The notes below the pieces were generated by a model. The model did no database searches and had not been told where the DNA came from. It worked only from the letters and a program-made list of their open reading frames with translations. The translations under genes were made by a program, and so were the position numbers. A stretch of DNA of 36,712 nucleotides, taken from Candidatus Cloacimonadota bacterium. Lineage in GTDB: Bacteria > Cloacimonadota > Cloacimonadia > Cloacimonadales > Cloacimonadaceae. Every line of letters starts with the position of its first letter. Within the stretch, counting starts at the first letter, position 1. Location of the stretch: NCBI GenBank assembly GCA_012728875.1, contig JAAYEF010000025.1:1-36712 (forward strand), written 5' to 3'. This document shows, piece by piece, positions 23,982 to 32,012 of the stretch.

Positions 23982-26333
23982 ATGGAAGAACAAAACAGCC
24001 GGATCCCCAGGACTTTGCCGGTATTGCACATCAACAATGTTGTGATGTTTCCCTACCTGCTGATGCCCCTGGTGGTGGCGGATGAAGAGTCCAGACAAGT
24101 GATCGACCACGCTCTGGCTCACGATAAAACAATGGCATTTTTTCTGGATCGGGACAAAACCGGTCCAAACGATATAGGTCTGCACGAATATGGCACTGCC
24201 GTAACCATCCTGCGGATGCTGAGAAACCAGGATGGTTCGATCAGCCTCCTTTTGCAGGGAACCTCCAGGATCCGTTTGCAAAAAACCGTGCAGCGCGAGC
24301 CTTTCATCATGGTGGATGTTCAAAGCATTTCAGAGCAAAGCTCCGAAGACACCGAGGTTCACGCCTATCGCACCATCGCGATCGAACTGATGGAAAAGAT
24401 CGCTTCTGAAAGCTCGATCTTGAACACCGAAATGATTGCCGGGCTCAGCAGCATCAAACAATCCGGACGCGTTGCCGACATCATTGCAGGCAATCTTGAC
24501 CTCCTGATCGAGGATCGCCAAACCATTCTGGAAACGGTTGATCTGAAACAGCGGTTCAAATATCTGAACAACTGCCTGGCTGAAATGATCCGCCAGATGA
24601 GGATGGAAAACACCATTCGCAGCAACATCCAGCTTGAAATGAGCGAGGATCAGCGGCGTTACTACCTGCGCGAGCAGATGGACGCCATTCGCAAGGAACT
24701 GGGAGAAAGCGATGAAGTGAGCAAGGAAATCCTCAAATGGCGCGAATTGATCGAAAAGAACAAGCTTCCGGATTATGTGAAGGAAGTGGCCTACGAAGAG
24801 CTTGAGCGCCTGGCTTCGATGCAGCCCGCAGCCAGCGAATATGCCGTGGTGAGAAACTATCTGGATTGGATTGTGAACATCCCCTGGAGCATCCACAGCA
24901 AGGATCGCCTGGATCTGAAACGCATCGATAGAATCCTCACCAAAGACCACTACGGCTTGGAAAAACCCAAGGAACGGGTCTTGGAATACATTGCCGTGAA
25001 AAAGCTCAAGGGCAGTCTGAAAGGCCCCATCCTCTGTTTTGTGGGACCTCCCGGAACGGGCAAGACCTCCATCGGTAAATCTGTTGCCCGCGCATTGAAC
25101 AGAAAATTCATCCGTATGAGCCTGGGTGGGATCCATGATGAAGCTGAAATCCGCGGACATCGCAGAACCTATATCGGCGCCATGCCGGGAAAAATCATGA
25201 TGGAAATCAAGCGTCAGGGAACGGCAAACCCGGTTTTCATGCTGGACGAGATCGACAAACTTGGACGCGATTTCCGTGGCGACCCCGCTTCCGCGCTTTT
25301 GGAAGTGCTGGATCCCGAACAAAACCACAGCTTTGTGGACAACTATCTGAACCTGCCTTTTGACCTTTCTGAAGTGATGTTCATTACCACGGCAAATTCG
25401 CTGGACACCATTCCTCCAGCTTTGCGGGACAGGATGGAAGTGATCGAATTCACCAGCTATCTGGAAAACGACAAGATCGAGATTGCCAAACACTATCTCA
25501 TCCCGAAGGAAAAGGAAGCCAACGGCTTGGCTGACCACAAGATACGCTTTCAGAAATCTGCATTGCAGGAGCTGATCCGCTACTATGTGAGAGAAGCCGG
25601 GGTGCGAAACCTGCAGCGTCGCATTGGCAGCATCTATCGCAAGATTGCCAAGGAAGTTGCCGATGGAGAGGAAGGCACACAGATCATCGATCAAGCCGCC
25701 GTGAAAAAGTATTTGGGACCGCGTAAGTTCAGCCTGGAACTTGCCAATCGCAAACCCGAGGTCGGCATTGCCACAGGCTTGGCTTGGACCAGCTATGGCG
25801 GCGAAATCCTCTTTTGTGAAACCACCGGCATGCCCGGAAAGGGAGCCATCACTCTCACCGGCTTGTTGGGTGAGGTGATGAAAGAATCCGCCCGCATCGC
25901 ACTGAGCCACCTCAAGGCAAATGCGCAGCTTTATGGCATCGACCCCCGTGAATTTGAAAAAATTGACCTGCATATCCACTTTCCCGCCGGCGCCGTTCCC
26001 AAGGATGGTCCTTCAGCAGGAATCACGCTCACCACTGCCCTTGCCTCGTTTTTCACCGGGTGCAAAGTGAAGCACGATCTGGCAATGACCGGCGAGGTCA
26101 CCCTCACTGGCAAGGTTTTGCCGGTTGGCGGTTTGAAGGAAAAAATCCTGGCGGCAAAAAGGGCGGGGATCAAGCAGCTTATCTTGCCCCGGGAAAATGA
26201 GGAATCGATCAGCGATTTCACTGCGGACATCTTGGAAGGGATGCAGATTTTCTGGGTTGATACTGTGAAAGAGGTGCTGGATCAGGTTCTCTTGCCTCCC
26301 GCCAAGCCGAAAACCAACAAAAAAGCGGGTTGA
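23982..26333 (+). CDS. lon: ATP-dependent protease Lon
   Basis: Cytoplasmic AAA+ serine protease that degrades damaged and regulatory proteins. The 783-residue protein has the N-terminal substrate domain (LPVLHINNVVMFPYLLMPL near residue 12), Walker A GPPGTGKTS near residue 355, Walker B with MLDEIDKLG, and the protease domain with catalytic Ser678 in KDGPSAGI and Lys721 in GGLKEKILAAKRAG. Start choice: AGGAG at 23971-23975 is 6 nt from ATG 23982; an earlier in-frame TTG at 23961 lacks such a site. It follows the DUF445-like gene after 97 nt. Confidence 0.98.
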   Translation: MEEQNSRIPRTLPVLHINNVVMFPYLLMPLVVADEESRQVIDHALAHDKTMAFFLDRDKTGPNDIGLHEYGTAVTILRMLRNQDGSISLLLQGTSRIRLQKTVQREPFIMVDVQSISEQSSEDTEVHAYRTIAIELMEKIASESSILNTEMIAGLSSIKQSGRVADIIAGNLDLLIEDRQTILETVDLKQRFKYLNNCLAEMIRQMRMENTIRSNIQLEMSEDQRRYYLREQMDAIRKELGESDEVSKEILKWRELIEKNKLPDYVKEVAYEELERLASMQPAASEYAVVRNYLDWIVNIPWSIHSKDRLDLKRIDRILTKDHYGLEKPKERVLEYIAVKKLKGSLKGPILCFVGPPGTGKTSIGKSVARALNRKFIRMSLGGIHDEAEIRGHRRTYIGAMPGKIMMEIKRQGTANPVFMLDEIDKLGRDFRGDPASALLEVLDPEQNHSFVDNYLNLPFDLSEVMFITTANSLDTIPPALRDRMEVIEFTSYLENDKIEIAKHYLIPKEKEANGLADHKIRFQKSALQELIRYYVREAGVRNLQRRIGSIYRKIAKEVADGEEGTQIIDQAAVKKYLGPRKFSLELANRKPEVGIATGLAWTSYGGEILFCETTGMPGKGAITLTGLLGEVMKESARIALSHLKANAQLYGIDPREFEKIDLHIHFPAGAVPKDGPSAGITLTTALASFFTGCKVKHDLAMTGEVTLTGKVLPVGGLKEKILAAKRAGIKQLILPRENEESISDFTADILEGMQIFWVDTVKEVLDQVLLPPAKPKTNKKAG

Positions 26334-26498
26334 ACCATGGAACTCAAAGTCTGTGCAAGCTCCAATGCCGAGCGCATTTCTCTGGATTTTGCGCAGACAA
26401 CGTGCTTATCAGGTTTTTAAAATGTTTGTCTCAAGAAGTAGACCCCGTATGGAGCCCATGACACAGCTTGGGTTTTTGAAGCTTTCAGCCTTGGATAA
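26334..26498 (+). other. Spacer between lon and the deacetylase gene
   Basis: It holds only very short open frames: 27 codons from ATG 26337 and 33 codons from ATG 26420, the latter running past 26498. Neither has a ribosome-binding site or a recognisable product. I see no clear terminator. Confidence 0.4.
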
Positions 26499-27941
26499 AT
26501 GGATAGATTCCCAAACATTCTGATCCTTTTGGATCTGCCACAGGCCTTCATCCCCAAGGCGGAATTCGTGATGAGGACTTTATGCCGCATTCTGCGCCTG
26601 CATCCTCAATTCACCTATGGCGACAGAATCGAAGGCGTGCATCTTTATTACGGTCCGCCCACGCACCATGAATATCCGCTGAAGATTCATTTTGACCCGA
26701 AAACACCGGCTTTTTTTGAGAGCCGGGAGCTGTATCCGTTGGACAAGGTGGATTTTTGTCTCTATCAAAAGGAAAATATCCCCTTCCTTTTTTCCCAGCC
26801 GGGTCCCATTCTTTCCTTTGGTCAGAATGCAATAGCTTTCCGCAAGGACATTGTTGCCAGTGCCTTCTACTTTTTAACCTGTTGGCACGAATACATTCTG
26901 GGGCTTCACGGTGAACCCCGTGGTCGGGTGGATTTTCGCCAATCCCTGCAATATCGTTGGGATTTCACTCAAACCCCCGTGGTGGATGTATATTGCCAGA
27001 TGCTGCTTTACGCCATTGAGAGCGTTTTGCCCCAGTTCATCCGCGAGGTAAGCTGGAACCAGGATCGCAGTTTTGCGCTTTCGCTATCCCACGACATCGA
27101 CTATTGGAACTACTGGAGCGGAACCCAAAAAACCGACACCCTGAGATATAACCTGAAAACCTGGTTCCGCCGTCCTTTGGTTGCCACCTACAAGATTTTG
27201 GGACACAGCCTCCATAAAAACCTCATCCACAACCCCCGCCGTCAGATAGCCTGGATGGTTCGCAAGGAACGCGCTCTGGGGGTGAAATCCACTTGGTTTC
27301 TGTTTGGAAAAAGCAACTTTGAAGACAAGCGGCAAAACTATATTTCAAATTCCAAAGTCCTGCGTCGCCTGAAGGAATTGCTTGAAGGAGAGGAAGTTGG
27401 CTTGCACGGAAGCCCGGAATCCGCCTTTGATGAAAAAGTGCTTCAGGCGGAGCTTGACAGCCTGCAACAGGCGGGGTTCAAAATCAGGGGCTACCGTTCC
27501 CACTATCTCCATTTCGATTATCAAAAGAGTTTCAGCATTCTGGAAAAAGCAGGCATCAAATATGATTCCACCCTGGGCTATTGGGAAAATATCGGCTTCC
27601 GCGCCGGGATCTCCTTTCCTTTCTACCCGTTCAACATCCAGGAAAACAGGCCTTTCCAGGTCTTGGAAATTCCGCTCATCGTGATGGATACCACTCTTCA
27701 TTCCAAAAAAGCGATGAACATGAACCCTTTTTGGGCGAAAGTGACGCTGGGCAGGATGCTGAATATGGCTCAAAAATATCAGTCTCATCTCTCACTTCTT
27801 TGGCACAACAACACTTTCGATCCCATCGATTTTCCATTTTGGGGCAGTGTCTATTGGAACGCTTTGCGCCGGGCTGCGCGTAAAGGGGCTTGGATCACTT
27901 CGCTCAATGAAATTGCCAGAGAATGGATAAACACGGATTAA
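26499..27941 (+). CDS. Polysaccharide deacetylase-like (NodB-fold) protein
   Basis: The 480-residue soluble protein has a C-terminal NodB-type carbohydrate esterase-like region from about residue 190: LSLSHDIDYWNYW (metal-binding Asp motif), EVGLHGSPE with a His, RGYRSHYLHFD, and KYDSTLGYWENIGFRAG. The N-terminal ~180 residues are a separate domain seen in long deacetylase-like proteins (LPLDKVDFCLY, HEYILGLHGEPRGRVDFRQS). Such proteins are often near polysaccharide or envelope genes. Whether it deacetylates sugar is not known. The ribosome-binding site is weak. plsC begins 3 nt after its stop. Confidence 0.82.
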   Translation: MDRFPNILILLDLPQAFIPKAEFVMRTLCRILRLHPQFTYGDRIEGVHLYYGPPTHHEYPLKIHFDPKTPAFFESRELYPLDKVDFCLYQKENIPFLFSQPGPILSFGQNAIAFRKDIVASAFYFLTCWHEYILGLHGEPRGRVDFRQSLQYRWDFTQTPVVDVYCQMLLYAIESVLPQFIREVSWNQDRSFALSLSHDIDYWNYWSGTQKTDTLRYNLKTWFRRPLVATYKILGHSLHKNLIHNPRRQIAWMVRKERALGVKSTWFLFGKSNFEDKRQNYISNSKVLRRLKELLEGEEVGLHGSPESAFDEKVLQAELDSLQQAGFKIRGYRSHYLHFDYQKSFSILEKAGIKYDSTLGYWENIGFRAGISFPFYPFNIQENRPFQVLEIPLIVMDTTLHSKKAMNMNPFWAKVTLGRMLNMAQKYQSHLSLLWHNNTFDPIDFPFWGSVYWNALRRAARKGAWITSLNEIAREWINTD

Positions 27942-27944
27942 ACC

Positions 27945-28688
27945 ATGAAAAAAGTATTGAACTTTATAACCGGCCTGCTTTGGAAAGCCTTTTTTGTGCT
28001 GTTGATGCTGGTAACCCTATCCCTTTTGCCCTGCCAGTTGTTGAGCAGGCTTTTCCTTTCCAAACATCGTCAGCGTCGAAACGCCTGGAGGGTTGCCCGG
28101 GTTTGGGGGAAGATCACCTTTCTTTCCACCGGCTCCAAACTGAAGATTTCCGGCCTGGAAAACATCCCCGCCGAAGGCCCCATTTGCTTCATTGGAAATC
28201 ATCAAAGCTATTTCGATGTGCCTGTTTTGTTGGGCTTTATGGGCAGGCCTTTGGGCTTCATCGCCATGCAGGAACTCGCAAAAGTGCCCGTGCTGAACCT
28301 CTGGATGAAAGAACTGCCCAGTTTTTTCCTGGATCGGGAAAACCCGCGTCAGGCGCTCAAGATTTTCAAGGAAGCCGCTCAAGCCATGAAGGATGGCGTG
28401 CCCATGCTGATTTTCCCCGAAGGCAGACGCGCACTCAGCAGCCAGGTTGCCCAGTTTCATCTTGGCAGCCTCAAGCTTGCCCAAATGGCTGGCGCCACCA
28501 TCGTTCCCTTTGCTTTGGATGGAACTTGGCAGATGTATGAAATTGATGGAAACATTCACCCATCCAGGGTACGGCTGCAGGTTCTGCCTTCCATAAGTCC
28601 GCAGGATCCGCTTTATCAGGATAAAGACGCCCTGGCAGAGCATCTTCGCAGTTCCATAGAGAAACATATTCAGCAGCCTGCCTCCTGA
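27945..28688 (+). CDS. plsC: 1-acyl-sn-glycerol-3-phosphate acyltransferase (PlsC-like)
   Basis: Adds the second acyl chain in phosphatidic acid synthesis. The 247-residue protein has an N-terminal membrane segment (about residues 8-30), the catalytic motif NHQSYFD (NHxxxxD), the block LGFIAMQELAKVP, and the glycerophosphate-binding motif FPEGRRA. It lies 3 nt after the deacetylase-like gene, so it is co-transcribed. It converges on the phosphatase gene, with a repeat element between them. A lipid-modifying acyltransferase with another acceptor is possible. Confidence 0.9.
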   Translation: MKKVLNFITGLLWKAFFVLLMLVTLSLLPCQLLSRLFLSKHRQRRNAWRVARVWGKITFLSTGSKLKISGLENIPAEGPICFIGNHQSYFDVPVLLGFMGRPLGFIAMQELAKVPVLNLWMKELPSFFLDRENPRQALKIFKEAAQAMKDGVPMLIFPEGRRALSSQVAQFHLGSLKLAQMAGATIVPFALDGTWQMYEIDGNIHPSRVRLQVLPSISPQDPLYQDKDALAEHLRSSIEKHIQQPAS

Positions 28689-28779
28689 AAAGCATTATTT
28701 GCGCACAATCCTCGTCTGAAACTGAGTCTTCCGCGATGGCCAAGTCAAGGCTCGCAGGGTTTCTCCTTTGTCCATAGCC

Positions 28780-28859
28780 TTGATCAAGTGAGCATCAAAT
28801 CTTGATCAAGCCATAACTCTCAGGGCTTGATTATGGCTTGATAAACACTTGATCGTGAG
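28780..28859. repeat. 80-nt nested hairpin element, copy 1
   Basis: This intergenic element (within 28689-28932, otherwise empty) is built from CTTGATCAAG-like words. GATCAAGTG (28782-28790) pairs with CACTTGATC (28846-28854), and inside it TCAAGCCATAA pairs perfectly with TTATGGCTTGA. It aligns without gaps over 80 nt with 36493-36572. In the inner stem, an A-T pair here is a T-A pair in the other copy, so the fold has been kept. It sits between convergent plsC and the phosphatase gene and could also act as a bidirectional terminator, though no T-run flanks it. Confidence 0.8.
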
Positions 28860-28932
28860 CCAAAAGCAAGTATGAGCCCGTTTGAGATGGGATCGCTAAG
28901 AGTATGAGGCTTGGAAAGTTAGCGGAAGAGGA

Positions 28933-30843
28933 TTATGGTTTCTGCAAACCACCCAGATATTCAATTGCCAAAATAGTGATATCATCCCGTCCTTTTTCAG
29001 GGTCGGCAAAATCCAACACCGTCTCCAGAATCGCCTTTGCCGTTTTTTCCACCGAGGCGCCCCTCAAACCAGCCAAAGTTTTTTCCAAACCCTGAGTTCC
29101 AAACAGGTGATCATTGGGGTTGGTGGCTTCCGTCACACCATCGGTCACCAACAGGATTTTGTCCCCGGCGTCGAGCCTGAGTTCCTCGCTTTCGATCTTG
29201 ATGTTATCAAAAAATCCCAGCGCTGTGGAGTGCGTCCGCTCATGTTTGCGGATCTGCCCATCCTGGCTCAAAACATAGAGGGGGAGATGCCCTGCGTTCG
29301 AAAATACGCAGACCCCGCTGGCAAGATCAATGATTCCCAGCGCCATGGTCATATAGCCCGACTCCAGCTTGTGTCCCATGAAAAAAGCGTTCAACTGGCT
29401 CAGAATCTCCTGGGGTTTTTTGTGATGCTGGGCGATGCTGCGCAACAGCGTGGTTGCCATGGTCATGGTCATGGCTGCGCCCACGCCTTTGCCAACCACG
29501 TCGGCAATGGCAAAAAGAAAGTGCCCTTCATCAATCAGGAAATAGTCGAAAAGGTCGCCGCCAACCATTCCCGCAGGCTCCAAAAGGCCGTAAACATCAA
29601 GGTTTCCGGGCTTGATGGAGTTTCCGTTCGGGATCAGGCTGCGCTGCACGTTGGAGGCAAATTCCAGTTCAGAGCTGATACGATTTCGTTCTTCAGTGAG
29701 CGCTTGCAGATTATCGATGTGTGCACTCAGTGAGCTTTTCATTGCTTCAAAGTTTTCCGAAATCACCTGAATCTCATAGGATTCCGTTTCCAAAGGAGGC
29801 GCAGGACTCAAGTCGCCCTCCCCAGCTTGTTTGATTCCATCAACCAGTTCTGTGAGCGGTTTGTTTAAAGCTTGAACCCGACCCCAGATCATCAACGACA
29901 AGACCAGAAAACCAAAAAGCACCGCCAGAGAAAGGATCAAGCTCAAATAATGCAAATGCACAAAAACTTCTCTGTGTGGAACAATTGCCACCAATGACCA
30001 ATTGTTTGTGGGCAGGGGTCTGAATGTAAGCCAAACGTCCCCTTTCATGCCCAGGTTTCTGTTTCGCTCAAAGCCTACTTCCCCGGCCACCACCTTTTTT
30101 GCCAGGGTTCTCATCTGCACATCGGGATAGCGGTTAACCAAGTCAAAAATGGTGTAGTTCATTGCCAGCGAATCGGTTGGGTGAGCCATGATCATGCCAT
30201 TTCCGCTCACCAGAAAAGCTCTTCCGCTTTCCTTGACACGCAGGTTCACAATGATTCTGCGAAGATTTTCCAAAGGCAGGTCAACTCTGATGATGCCTTG
30301 TACTTTTCCCTTGCGGGTTAAGGGAACACTGTAGGAGCAAACGATGGTTTTCGCGCCTTCTTTGTCGTACCAGGGGTCGCTCCAATATGGCCGCCCCGTG
30401 AGCCTTGGAATCTGGAACCAATCTTTATATAAAAAGTCGTCATTGGTGTTTTTGATGGCATTCATCCTTTGTGCCACCAAAGAGAAAGTGGTGCAATGAG
30501 GAGGGTTTTGTTCGTCATACGCCAAGCACGCTGAAACCAAGATCGGGTTGTCCAGCAAAAGGCGGTGGATATGACGCTGGATTTCAGCTTCGTTGTAAAC
30601 CCCTTCGTTCACAACGCCTTGCAGGTTTTTTGCCAACGAGATGATCCCTGAAAGGTTGCGGTCCATGATCTGGACGTTGCTTTCCATCAGGTTTCCAATC
30701 ACTTCTTCCTGATTCGTTTTTTCCACATCGAAAAGCAGCCTTAAAATCACGAGAAGCAGTAAGATAAAGAGAAAGGTCATGAATAACAGGAGTTGCCCGA
30801 TCAGTTGCTCACTCAGTCGTCTGGTTTTCTTCTTTGTTTTCAC
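28933..30843 (-). CDS. Membrane sensor with Cache, HAMP and PP2C (RsbU/SpoIIE) phosphatase
   Basis: The 636-residue protein is a membrane-bound Ser/Thr phosphatase of the SpoIIE/RsbU type, which normally dephosphorylates an anti-sigma-factor antagonist. In order: a membrane helix (about residues 18-40), an extracytoplasmic double-Cache-like region (up to residue ~290, with WSDPWYD and VKESGRAFLVSGNG), a second helix, a HAMP-like linker, a coiled coil, then the phosphatase with GGDLFDYF, ADVVGKGVGAAM, NAGHLPLY, TDGVTEA and GRDDITIL. Start choice: GTG at 30843 overlaps the upstream stop as GTGA, with GAGGAG 11 nt before it; a TTG three codons earlier is too close. No partner STAS protein or anti-sigma factor is in the window. 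Confidence 0.92.
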   Translation of the reverse strand: MKTKKKTRRLSEQLIGQLLLFMTFLFILLLLVILRLLFDVEKTNQEEVIGNLMESNVQIMDRNLSGIISLAKNLQGVVNEGVYNEAEIQRHIHRLLLDNPILVSACLAYDEQNPPHCTTFSLVAQRMNAIKNTNDDFLYKDWFQIPRLTGRPYWSDPWYDKEGAKTIVCSYSVPLTRKGKVQGIIRVDLPLENLRRIIVNLRVKESGRAFLVSGNGMIMAHPTDSLAMNYTIFDLVNRYPDVQMRTLAKKVVAGEVGFERNRNLGMKGDVWLTFRPLPTNNWSLVAIVPHREVFVHLHYLSLILSLAVLFGFLVLSLMIWGRVQALNKPLTELVDGIKQAGEGDLSPAPPLETESYEIQVISENFEAMKSSLSAHIDNLQALTEERNRISSELEFASNVQRSLIPNGNSIKPGNLDVYGLLEPAGMVGGDLFDYFLIDEGHFLFAIADVVGKGVGAAMTMTMATTLLRSIAQHHKKPQEILSQLNAFFMGHKLESGYMTMALGIIDLASGVCVFSNAGHLPLYVLSQDGQIRKHERTHSTALGFFDNIKIESEELRLDAGDKILLVTDGVTEATNPNDHLFGTQGLEKTLAGLRGASVEKTAKAILETVLDFADPEKGRDDITILAIEYLGGLQKP

Positions 30844-31841
30844 AGCGGACAAAACTCCTCATAAGGGATGGGTTTTTTGAGCTCTCCACTTTCCATCAGG
30901 ATTCGGTTGGCAAAATCGAGGTCACTTTTTTTCAGTTTTCCCGGTTCACCATTTCCAAGGATCAATTCCTCCATATGTTGCAGCATCCAGAGTTGGTGTC
31001 CAGGGTTTGTGGGACGATGATTTTCGCGCATTCTTGAAATTACAATTTGGAGGGCTTCTTCAGGGTGTTCAAAAGCGTAAAGCCAACCCTCCATGGTGGC
31101 TTCGGAGAAATCTTTGCATTCCTGGGGGTGTTTTTTATAATAATCTTTCAAGACATAGAGTCCGTCTTCAACAACGTTGAATCCATGCTCCGCCAGCGGA
31201 AACACCACTAGTTCATCTTCATCCAAGCCAGACATCATGATGCGGTGATATTCATTGTAGGACGTGGCATTCATCATATCGATGGCGTCGTTCAACAGCA
31301 GATTTACACTCCAATCGATGGGTATGGACCGGATGCCCAGATGCTGTTCATCCAGAAAATAGCGGACATAACTCTGTCCTCGCCAAACGCCAACCTTTTT
31401 GCCTGCCAAGTCTTTCAGATTTGCGATTCCAGTGCTTTTTTTCCCAATCAAAAGGGTGGAACTCTTTTGCAAAACCTGCCCAATGTTTACCACGGGTCTG
31501 GGACTGTTGAAATAGTTCATTCCGATTAAAAGATGCAAGCCCACCACATCGGCGCTGGAATCCAAGAGCGAGCCATATTGAGGATAGTCCGGACCGCCTT
31601 CAAGGATTTCCACATCCAATCCCCGCTGCAGGTAAAAGCCTTTTTCCAAGGCAACGTAAGCTCCGGCAAACTGAGCCTGATCAAGCCATTTAAGCCTGTA
31701 TCGCATTTTGAAAAGCCCCTCCGTATCTGTCGCAACGTTTTTCGGAGCTTTGTATTTATTGGCAGATTTGGGCTTGTCTTGCCTTTGGCAGGCTGCCAGG
31801 ATCAGCAGCATGGCGAAAAGCAGGCTCAAAGTCTTTTTCAT
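30840..31841 (-). CDS. NMT1/THI5-like substrate-binding lipoprotein
   Basis: The 333-residue protein starts with a lipoprotein signal (LLILAACQRQ, lipobox LAAC). The mature part follows the NMT1/SsuA-type periplasmic binding fold: RLKWLDQAQFAGAYVALEKG, GLDVEILEGGPD, SADVVGLHLLIG, LKDLAGKKVGVWRG. Such proteins bind pyrimidines, sulfonates or nitrate-type ligands. No permease or ATPase gene is adjacent. Instead it overlaps the phosphatase gene by 4 nt (GTGA), which suggests it presents a ligand to that sensor. AAGGGA lies about 10 nt upstream of the start. Confidence 0.88.
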   Translation of the reverse strand: MKKTLSLLFAMLLILAACQRQDKPKSANKYKAPKNVATDTEGLFKMRYRLKWLDQAQFAGAYVALEKGFYLQRGLDVEILEGGPDYPQYGSLLDSSADVVGLHLLIGMNYFNSPRPVVNIGQVLQKSSTLLIGKKSTGIANLKDLAGKKVGVWRGQSYVRYFLDEQHLGIRSIPIDWSVNLLLNDAIDMMNATSYNEYHRIMMSGLDEDELVVFPLAEHGFNVVEDGLYVLKDYYKKHPQECKDFSEATMEGWLYAFEHPEEALQIVISRMRENHRPTNPGHQLWMLQHMEELILGNGEPGKLKKSDLDFANRILMESGELKKPIPYEEFCPL

Positions 31842-31912
31842 GGCACAAGAATCCCTTTACACCAGTCCTTTTTTTATTTTTTTAAAGGGTCGGGGTTCAA
31901 CCCTTCCATTTC

Positions 31913-31940
31913 ATTAAAGAGAATGCTCAATCAAGGTCAA
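31913..31940 (-). promoter_or_regulatory. Possible promoter of the lipoprotein-phosphatase operon
   Basis: On the minus strand, TTGACC (31935-31940) and TTTAAT (31913-31918) are spaced by 16 bp. They lie about 75 bp before the lipoprotein start. The remaining 31842-32012 stretch holds a small stem AAGGGT/ACCCTT near 31885-31905, and no gene. Confidence 0.45.
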
Positions 31941-32012
31941 GAAGAAAATGGAATAAAAACAACAAAACTGTGGAAAGATTTACACAAATCACCTTGCTCA
32001 ACAAGCCAATCC

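Noticed and set aside
26337..26420. 27-codon frame directly after lon
   Set aside because: No ribosome-binding site, no similarity I can recognise, and too short to support.
28780..28859. CRISPR-like array of CTTGATCAAG words
   Set aside because: The words are irregularly spaced and inverted, with no constant repeats and spacers; they form a hairpin instead.
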